Positions 9,600-16,046 of a stretch of 17,913 nucleotides of DNA are shown piece by piece. Position numbers and translations under genes: made by a program. The stretch is taken from positions 1-17,913 of the forward strand of contig KV424185.1 in NCBI GenBank assembly GCA_001632435.1, in the 5' to 3' direction. Source of the DNA: Calocera cornea HHB12733 (Eukaryota; Basidiomycota; Dacrymycetes; Dacrymycetales; Dacrymycetaceae). Numbering within the stretch: position 1 is the stretch's first letter; every line of letters begins with the position of its first letter. Under the pieces are notes generated by a model. It did no database searches. It was not told the DNA's origin and saw only the letters and a list, made by a program, of their open reading frames with translations.

Positions 9600-9842
9600 G
9601 ATAGTCAGCTACGCATGTGCGAGAGAGAGAGAGAGAGGCAGACAAGGATGGGCATGGACGTCCTCGAAGGTCAATGACGAAGTCCCGACGCGTCGGAAAC
9701 CCGAGACCCACGGCACGGGTCTCAGCACCCATTTTCCTACATAAATCTGCTGCGGACGCGTTCGACGCGGGGACGCGACGTGCTTCCCCACCCGTCTCGA
9801 CCGCGTGTCTGACTTCTCATACTTCCTGGTCTCCCTGAAACA
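9600..9842. promoter_or_regulatory. Divergent promoter between F-box gene B and MYND pseudogene
   Basis: The 243 bp between two start codons facing apart must hold both promoters. A TATA-like TACATAAAT lies at 9738-9746, about 100 bp before the MYND ATG. A (GA)9 run at 9621-9638 reads as CT-rich leader DNA just before the F-box start. No factor site was identified. Confidence 0.5.
9621..9638. repeat. (GA)9 microsatellite
   Basis: Nine GA units, read as CT on the minus strand, lie 22 bp upstream of the ATG of F-box gene B. Pyrimidine tracts near the start are common in fungal promoters and leaders. Confidence 0.85.
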
Positions 9843-11450
9843 ATGTCCGGACGGAACTTAAAAGGAAACTGCGAGAGTTGTGGAGGAAGTACGAAGCGAA
9901 GATGCAAGCGTTGTAGACTTGCGTTCTACTGCTCAGGACCGTGTGCAGAGAGGGTATGCAAGGCAGGCGCACGCATACAGTCGAATCTCATTGGGAGCAC
10001 TGCACAGGAACTCACACGTCATAACCAAGAATGTATTTTGCTGACGGACGAGGGGGGCGCTCGTGCTCCTGAAAACCGCATGTGAGATACCTCGGCCCGG
10101 AGCGGTTCCGCTGGGCAGCGCTGACCGTGCTTCCCAGGACAATCTCCGAGTCGATGGGCTTTGCCTGGACGCGCTTCTACAGTCCATCGCTGGCCTGGAC
10201 AAAACTGTGTGGTCGCTTTATCTACCTGTTTGTGGATGAGACGGGGAGATGGAGAGAGTCGCGGTATGTCGCTGGCCGGCTTCTCATCAACAGGCCGACA
10301 AGTCATGTGTGCTGACCAGCTGTCAACCGGATTTAGACACGCGGAGCTCCACGATATGGTCATCGAGGATGGGGACGATAACATGCTCACAGACGAGGAG
10401 AAAGAGAGGTGCGTGGGCATGGTGTGCCTTCTGCGCAGTCTTTGCAAGCCCACTCGATAGACGATGCTGACAGGCTGAGGGCGTGGGCCCTGCATACAGT
10501 CACTATCAGTGGTTTTTTGAGCTATGGAAGGAGTGGCAACCCGAGTTAGGGCTGTTGGAGTCGTCCAATCACCCGCTCTGGGCAGAGTACCTCCTCACGC
10601 CGAAAGAGAAGCGTGTCGCAGAGGTGCGTCTCCATTTGTCGCCCTCCGCGCGAGGTTTGACGTGGTCTGACACCTTCCGGACTTCCGTGTATGTTAGTTC
10701 ACATGGGGGGGAATGAGAGCCATCTACAGCGACCTCGGGCAAGTAAGGGAGGCGCTGAGGCAGCTCGGTGGCGTGCTCGTCCAGGCCGATTCGGTTACGC
10801 TCTGCAGCCCGTGTCTGGTCACGCTGTCGTCCGACTCCCGGTGTGCATAATCGGCTGGCGAGATCTGACTGCGTCCACTAACCGAGAGCATCCTGTATAG
10901 AACAGCCAGTATGGGGACACTCCCAGCCTTTGTGCTGTATGACGGGCGCCCCAGTGACGGTCCGCGCGTCACTCCGTTCACCACCAGGATACTTTATCTG
11001 GTGCGTCCATGGTGGACAGGAGTGAGCCCATTTCGATCCAGCCGAGCTCACCGTCGCCTAGGTTCATCGCATGGTCTTTCCCGCTAGCGCGAGACTGCGC
11101 GCAAAACAGAATAGTCTTATCAATGGTCCCCAGATAACAGCAGCTCTCTTGGACACTAACCCGGACGCTGTGAGTTGTACCGTTGCGTACGTAGCCTGGC
11201 TGGTAGGTCTACTGTTTCTTCGGGCGGTGCCCCATTTCCGAGCCCGTCGGGCTTCTCTCCTTGAACTCAATCTCTGACGCGCGGTTTCATGAACCAGATA
11301 TCTCATGCCTTGGGGAGGTCGACGCCTAAGCCAGGTGACACCGATTGTGACCCCACTTGGACCGAGATAGTCAAATGGATGGACCACGGTCCGGAGACCG
11401 AAATCAGGGCCATGCAGATGTTTTGGAGGGGCAAGCTCCCTGTGGGTTGA
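9843..11450 (+). pseudogene. MYND-type zinc-finger protein pseudogene
   Basis: The N-terminus is a perfect MYND finger: C10-x2-C13-x7-C21-x2-C24-x5-C30-x3-C34-x7-H42-x3-C46. That spacing appears only after removing a 54-nt intron at 9954-10007 (GTATGC...GCACAG). Downstream, protein-like sequence continues for 1.4 kb but switches frame repeatedly: near 10052-10057 (a G6 run), 10228-10238, 10307-10315, 10705-10711 (a G7 run), 11025-11040 and 11270-11277, with a TAG at 11059-11061. A 91-nt intron (10409-10499, GTGCGT...CTGAC...TACAG) can bridge one further switch. A clean 60-nt intron remains at 10841-10900 (GTGTGC, CTAAC branch, TATAG). Landmarks are FELWKEWQPELGLL, LPAFVLYDGRPSDG, VAYVAWLVGLLF and WTEIVKWMD, ending at TGA 11448-11450. 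MYND fingers bind proteins or DNA; the function of the rest is unknown. Neighbouring genes are intact, so decay is likelier than sequencing error. Confidence 0.7.
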
Positions 11451-11489
11451 CGGGACTCAAGCCTTGCCAAGTGGCCCTCGCACAAGACA

Positions 11490-11521
11490 GGGGGGCGGGG
11501 CCCGCGGGGGGGTAGGGGGGG
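11490..11521 (+). other. Potential G-quadruplex tract
   Basis: Four G runs of 6, 4, 7 and 7 bases are separated by loops of 1, 5 and 2 bases. This meets the usual G-quadruplex pattern (at least three Gs, loops of at most seven). It lies 40 bp after the end of the MYND pseudogene. Confidence 0.65.
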
Positions 11522-11588
11522 AAGTTTGCCCGCAGGCGCAGATACGCACTGTCGGAGGTCAGCCCTTACCGGACTTGGTGCCCCAATC

Positions 11589-11762
11589 CTAGTCAGAGAA
11601 CTGTCCAGTCGTCCAGCACATCGTCTTTCCCGTACCATCCCGTAATGTAAGCAACACTTCCCAGAAAGCGATCGGTTCGCTGCATTGCCGACAAGCGATT
11701 TTGACGCGTGGAACTGAGCAGTGCAATGTTCCCGATCGTTCCCTTGCAAGCACACCGGCCAT
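11589..11762 (-). CDS. Short hypothetical ORF (57 aa)
   Basis: It reads ATG at 11762 to TAG at 11589 on the minus strand. The product has a CRQC pair and a protein-like end (WEVLLTLRDGTGKTMCWTTG). There is no recognisable domain and no paralogue in the window. It could be the last exon of a lost gene, since a GTGCTGCAG acceptor-like site lies just before the ATG. Chance remains possible. Confidence 0.22.
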   Translation of the reverse strand: MAGVLARERSGTLHCSVPRVKIACRQCSEPIAFWEVLLTLRDGTGKTMCWTTGQFSD

Positions 11763-12017
11763 CTGCAGCACTGTGGACGAGATGACACGTCCACCGGGGT
11801 GTTCATAGCGTATTACAGAACGACAGAGAAGGTGTGAGGAAAGCGTGTTCTCGGCTACTACTTTTGGTCGAACGCCAGCGTGACCGTACAGGACAGCGGG
11901 TACTTAGTATGGAACCGTGTCGCAACAGTGTCACACTCCTCCCTCTTACTCACCGGGGGCGGAAGGGGCTACGGAGTAAGACACTGTCATATACACAAGC
12001 TCCCTCAACCCTCGCGA

Positions 12018-13750
12018 TCACTTCCCAATTGCTCGGAGCTCTTCAAACGCTTCTGCTACCGGCGTCAGCCGAGGCTCTCCCATAGTGTTCCCGCGCAGCT
12101 CGATCAGAGCGCCGGAGCCAGGCCAGAGGGCCTGGAGCCGATCGCGTAAGAGGAACACAGCATCGGTCACACCAGACGACACATCTTCTTCTGCGGCAGG
12201 GCCCGCGGAGAGGCCACCGCTATTGCCAATGTCCGCGCACAGGTGGAGCTGATGGTTGCCAGTGGGAGTAAATGTGCGGGTGGGAGTCCAGTTGCACACT
12301 TCGAACAGGTCAAGCGGCAGATCGAGGTGCGTTAAGTTCGGCGCATAACGAGGGAAATTCTCCAGCAGGCGTAGCGGAATCTTCCAAGCTCTGGACGAGC
12401 GAGCGTCACGGCAGAGCTCACTGCAGGAAAAGTGAGTCATGCCGCGCCAGCCTTGAAGGAGGGTCGACAGGGTACTCGAGGTGAGCTGAAACTGACAGCG
12501 TGAATATGCCGTCTTGATCCCTAGCGAGAATTGCACTAGTGTTGAACAACCGAGGAGCGGGCATAGAAACGCGTCGGAAGGAACAGGGGCGCAGGTGTCG
12601 ATCGCCTTGATCTCGAAGTCTATTCCGAGGGCAAGTTGGCGAATGTGAAGGTGCCGGGCAATCCTCTCGGAAAGGGTGACCAATGAGTTCGCAGAGTAGC
12701 CCTCCGGAGTATCCGGCCAGAGGCAGGCGAGCACCACGAGATCCTCTAGGAGCGGCGCGTCGACACATTCGAGTATCTCACAGAGTTTCTCCACGGTGCT
12801 GATTCCTATCGTGAGCGCCCTTATGCGGTCGAAACGCACCCGATTTCGAACAAAAAGGGGATCTGTGGCGAGATACCATGCAGCCGTGCTGCCCATCTCG
12901 ACGAGCTTGACTTCGACACATGAGCTGGGAAGGAGATTGGACAGCCCACGCCATCCGCCGCCTTCCGGTAGCCTCCACGGGTATGTAACAAAGGTCAGGG
13001 ACGTGAGATGCTGCCACTTCACAAGAGCATCGAAGAAGAATCGGTTGAAGGAGCACGAGGAGTATGTCACTCTGCGCATGTTTGTCATCTTCATCAGGCT
13101 GCTCTTCAAGCAGTTCGACTCCTCGGGGAACTGCATGGCCGAGGTGAGATGCAACGCCATGCATTCGATGGTTGGAGACAGTAGGTGGAATATTCGTGTG
13201 GAAGAAGTTGAGTCGGCGGAGAGGGCCAAGTAGACGAGATTGGGGAATATAGGTGTGCACTGCGCGCAATGGAGGAGGAGATCGACCATCCGCTGGTCTG
13301 CGATGGGACGCTGCAGGTGCCCCGGTCGAGGAGACCGGTCCAGGTTGACATTGAGCTTTGTCGTCTGCCGGACATATGCGAGTATATTCGATTTGTCGAG
13401 CTCTTCAATCAACGCGTGTGTCTGCAGCGAGTAATGAGCCTGGTGATAAGGAGCCGAGCTGTGGGCGCAGCGACAGCGCATACATCCAGTGCCGATAGGG
13501 AAGGACGTACAGAATCTACAATCCGTGCGTACGAGCGCGGGGGAAGCCTCAATGCAAAGTCCATCAAATTTCGGTTCTTGTGCTCTCCCCATACTTGAAT
13601 CGCCAACTGTCGCAGTCGCTTACATGTTCGGGAGAGTACGGCCAGGGCCGCGTCGTCCGACGGCATCCCTCCCCCGAGCTCTCTCACGATGCGTTCTATT
13701 ATCTCCACGGGCACGGTGTGGCCTACACCGACTGCTTGCTCGATTCCCAT
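12018..13750 (-). CDS. F-box/LRR-like protein C (547 aa)
   Basis: Exon 1 runs 13750-13511 (80 codons), intron 13510-13422 (89 nt, GTACGT...CTGCAG) and exon 2 13421-12018. The ATG at 13750 has A at -3 and G at +4. An upstream in-frame ATG at 13858 would add 36 residues in a poor context and without family support. Residues about 12-55 are the F-box-like part (VPVEIIERIVREL ... LRQLAIQVWG). The intron falls at the same place and phase as in copies A and B. The solenoid carries the family blocks TLLQGWRGMTHFS, LLENFPRYAPNLTHLDLPL and CNW. The C-terminus is short, ending EELRAIGK. The frame is intact. The probable role is an SCF ubiquitin-ligase adaptor, inferred from the F-box; the substrate is unknown. 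Confidence 0.76.
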
Positions 13751-14230
13751 GGTTTCAACGGCCAGAGTGGATACGCATTGACTCGGGGCTATCGTTGTCA
13801 CCGTCCTGGTGTTCGGAGCTGTGAGTCGTCTGTTGCAGAGTGCGCGCAGCGGGCGCATCAACGCGACGCGCGTCGTGCTGCGTCAGGGACACATGAGCGT
13901 AGACGGTGCTACCTATTACGTATACGTGATCACGTACATACGGTCCCTCTGCTCTTCGAGATCGAGATCGCAGTTGCACAGTGCGGCATGGGAGCTAGCG
14001 TGTTCTAGGAGGTCAACGTAGACCAGAGCGAGGCTGCCGCGGTGCGGGCCGACGGATCTGTACGTGTCGGAAAAGGTGATGGAAAGATTCCCAGCACTGG
14101 GTAAGAGAGAACGTAAGATCGTGGGTACCCTGTAGGGGTCCGGTAGATTGATGTGACAACTGAGTCGCGCACGTTATGGCGATGATGGTAGTATTCATAG
14201 TACTACTACTACGTGATGGAGAAACTTGAA
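13751..14230. other. Upstream region of F-box gene C
   Basis: This 480-bp stretch carries the promoter of gene C and the 3' flank of the gene ending at 14231. It contains a 14-bp perfect palindrome at 13923-13936 and, near 14187-14212, a GTAGTA/TACTAC inverted repeat that could fold in the 3' end of the neighbouring transcript. No gene is supported. Confidence 0.5.
13923..13936. promoter_or_regulatory. 14-bp perfect palindrome TACGTGATCACGTA
   Basis: This dyad lies about 173 bp upstream of the start of F-box gene C. It contains two facing ACGTG half-sites, the core bound by many bZIP and bHLH regulators. The regulatory role is an inference from position and symmetry. Confidence 0.35.
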
Positions 14231-15244
14231 CTACAGTCGGATTTCGTCATGATGCGGACTTTGACTTGCAGCTGGCCATGGACCCGCGATGCTTACATAG
14301 GACTCCCCCTCACTTCGATTCTCCTCGCTGCTCTCGCTGCTTTCGTCTGTGCTCGTGCTGCTGGTGTCGGAGGAATAGTTGAAGTGTATGCTCTCGCTGC
14401 TTTTCTCTGTACTCGTGCTGCTGGACTCGGAGGAATCGTCGAAGTGTAGTCTCCCGCACGGCGTCCGCAGTCCAGCATCTACGTCGTTCCATAAGGCGAG
14501 TTCGTGATTCAGCAGGGTATCGTTCCACTTCAAGACATCGTGCTCGCGCCTCATAAGGTAACACCTATGCTTCATCTTGATGTAGTATCGGATCTTGGCC
14601 TGGCCTCCCGGAGACATGACCCTCATCTGTGCCGTAATGTTCATCTGCATCTCGATCAGCGCCGTCAGGCTGTCGGCGGGGTGCCCATCGACAACACGGC
14701 AGATAGTGTGAATGTCTACGTCGATGTCCTGGACGAGTGCGTTGGAGATGACAGCGGTAAGGGGGTTGAGCTGGGGGATGCCCAAGCGATGGTTCTGCAC
14801 AATGCGCTTGTTGCGCTTGACACGCACCACGGCTAAGCGCTCCTTGATCTTCTCCTGTGTGCTATGTATCTCGGCCAGTAACTCGTCATGTTCATCTTGA
14901 GCCTCTTCTATGAGTCGGAGCAGGTGCTGCTCTGGAACAGTGCGAATTTTGGCGAGCCACGTCAGCTCCAAACCGAGACGTCCTTTATTGTCGGCGGCCT
15001 GAAGCTCAGCAGAGAACTTTGAAAGAAACCATGCGAACAACACCCATCTATGTCCCACCATACTGTAGCGTTTGTCGTCGATCGAAAAGAGGGATAGCTT
15101 CTCATATGGGTAGCGATGTAAAGTAGCTTCCTCAGGCACGACGGAAGGATGCACGGGTACGAGCTCGAAAACAGATGCCAGATGCGTGAAGGGAGCAGCT
15201 TGTCCAGCGAGAGCGGTCAACACGTAAGGATACCTTTCAGACAT
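14231..15244 (-). CDS. Hypothetical coiled-coil protein with Ser/Glu-rich tail (337 aa)
   Basis: It is a single uninterrupted frame. I take the ATG at 15244 (AAA at -3 to -1) rather than the in-frame ATG at 15475, because the extra 77 codons read like leader sequence (Ser/Thr/Pro-rich, no pattern). Residues 1-100 hold aromatic segments (RYSMVGHRWVLFAWFLSKF). Residues about 103-146 are charged with heptad-like leucines (LLRLIEEAQDEHDELL), a probable coiled coil. Residues 155-260 are mixed alpha-like with several basic clusters (KMKHRCYLMRREH). Residues 266-315 are Ser/Glu/Thr-rich and include two copies of a 20-residue repeat. There is no signal peptide or membrane helix that I trust. I do not recognise the family. 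It is divergent from the ORF at 15624, with 379 bp between the starts. Confidence 0.65.
   Translation of the reverse strand: MSERYPYVLTALAGQAAPFTHLASVFELVPVHPSVVPEEATLHRYPYEKLSLFSIDDKRYSMVGHRWVLFAWFLSKFSAELQAADNKGRLGLELTWLAKIRTVPEQHLLRLIEEAQDEHDELLAEIHSTQEKIKERLAVVRVKRNKRIVQNHRLGIPQLNPLTAVISNALVQDIDVDIHTICRVVDGHPADSLTALIEMQMNITAQMRVMSPGGQAKIRYYIKMKHRCYLMRREHDVLKWNDTLLNHELALWNDVDAGLRTPCGRLHFDDSSESSSTSTEKSSESIHFNYSSDTSSTSTDESSESSEENRSEGESYVSIAGPWPAASQSPHHDEIRL
14330..14449. repeat. In-frame 60-bp tandem duplication
   Basis: Units at 14330-14389 and 14390-14449 share most bases and the exact 60-bp period. They encode two 20-residue copies (FDDSSESSSTSTEKSSESIH and FNYSSDTSSTSTDESSESSE) in the tail of the 337-residue protein. 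Confidence 0.85.
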
Positions 15245-15623
15245 TTTCGGGTATGAGTATCTTCTTTCGTCGAGAGTATCGGGATGAAACACTTGAAGGG
15301 TCGAAGGAAGGAAGGAGGACAAGTGAGATCCGCCTGTAGTGCAGCGGATGACGATGGTTGAGTGTATTGAAGACGGAGGCGCGAGAGGACCGCACGGAGG
15401 CTGAGTGGACGATAACCAGAATCGGGCGGTTGCGCCTCGCTGGGCGCGTGACACGCGTCCCGCGCGTCCCGACATGTCTCATCGGAGCAACTGGTTCCGG
15501 TGCATTCTGCGTCCCGTATTTCCTAGAAAAGACTCTTCTCCCATCCCTCTCCCCCAGACCGCCGTCATCTAGACTGAGTTTACCGTGGTTTCTCTTCCCC
15601 ATCTGTCTTCAGCCTCCTCTTCT
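15245..15623. promoter_or_regulatory. Divergent promoter region
   Basis: The region separates two start codons that face apart. It is CT-rich on the plus strand between about 15525 and 15620, which is usual for fungal leaders. No TATA box or specific site was identified. Confidence 0.4.
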
Positions 15624-16046
15624 ATGTTTCACATGCATATACCTGCTGGACTCTTTTTGTCAACCCCACCCACTCTTCCATCCACACCTCTCGCTTCAGC
15701 TTCGTCGTCGATGGCACCCACTCCTTTAAGCACGCCGCTACTGGCGGGGACGCCTCTGCATCCTGACCTTGCTGCAACCACAGTGGCAGCGCGTGGGGAT
15801 CAATCCGGGGATGACCAATTGAGCTCACACCCTATCACACCAGCCCTCCCCAGCGACCGGCATGTGTCTCTCAAGCCTGCTACGAAGCTATGCTTTATGA
15901 TATACTACTTGGAGCGCCGTCTATCCTTTATTATGCTGCCAAATGTAGACAACTGTACTCATGGAGCGGACCTCGAGAAACTGGCACGCCTGCAGTGGCG
16001 TGCGGCTGAAGCTGCGCGAGTGACCGAGGCGTCGGAGACAGACTAG
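15624..16046 (+). CDS. Hypothetical protein (140 aa), 3' end formed by satellite DNA
   Basis: The first ATG of the frame is at 15624, although ATG 15711 (G at +4) is also possible. Residues 1-80 are Ser/Thr/Pro-rich low complexity. Residues about 95-135 look folded (LCFMIYYLERRLSFIMLPN ... LEKLARLQWRAAEAARV). The last codons, SETD and TAG, lie in the first recognisable bases of the 117-bp array (TCGGAGACAGACT, also found near 16614). The original C-terminus may therefore have been replaced. No family is recognised. There is no intron in this model, but a spliced alternative cannot be excluded. Divergent from the coiled-coil gene. Confidence 0.4.
   Translation: MFHMHIPAGLFLSTPPTLPSTPLASASSSMAPTPLSTPLLAGTPLHPDLAATTVAARGDQSGDDQLSSHPITPALPSDRHVSLKPATKLCFMIYYLERRLSFIMLPNVDNCTHGADLEKLARLQWRAAEAARVTEASETD

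Larger units (their letters stand above)
11451..12017. other. Intergenic region between MYND pseudogene and F-box gene C
   Basis: This lies between two convergent 3' ends. It contains a very G-rich tract (11490-11521), a single CTGTCGGAG core at 11549-11557, and a weak minus-strand ORF at 11762-11589. The remainder shows no feature that I can support. Confidence 0.5.

Noticed and set aside
10019..10495. Minus-strand open frame of 158 codons opposite the MYND pseudogene
   Set aside because: It is the antisense of plus-strand protein-like sequence with splice sites; the product lacks any pattern.
13751..13858. Extension of F-box gene C to the ATG at 13858
   Set aside because: Poor start context (T at -3), and the added residues have no counterpart in copies A or B.
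15245..15475. Extension of the coiled-coil gene to the ATG at 15475
   Set aside because: The extra 77 codons show no pattern and would consume most of the divergent promoter; ATG 15244 has a better context.
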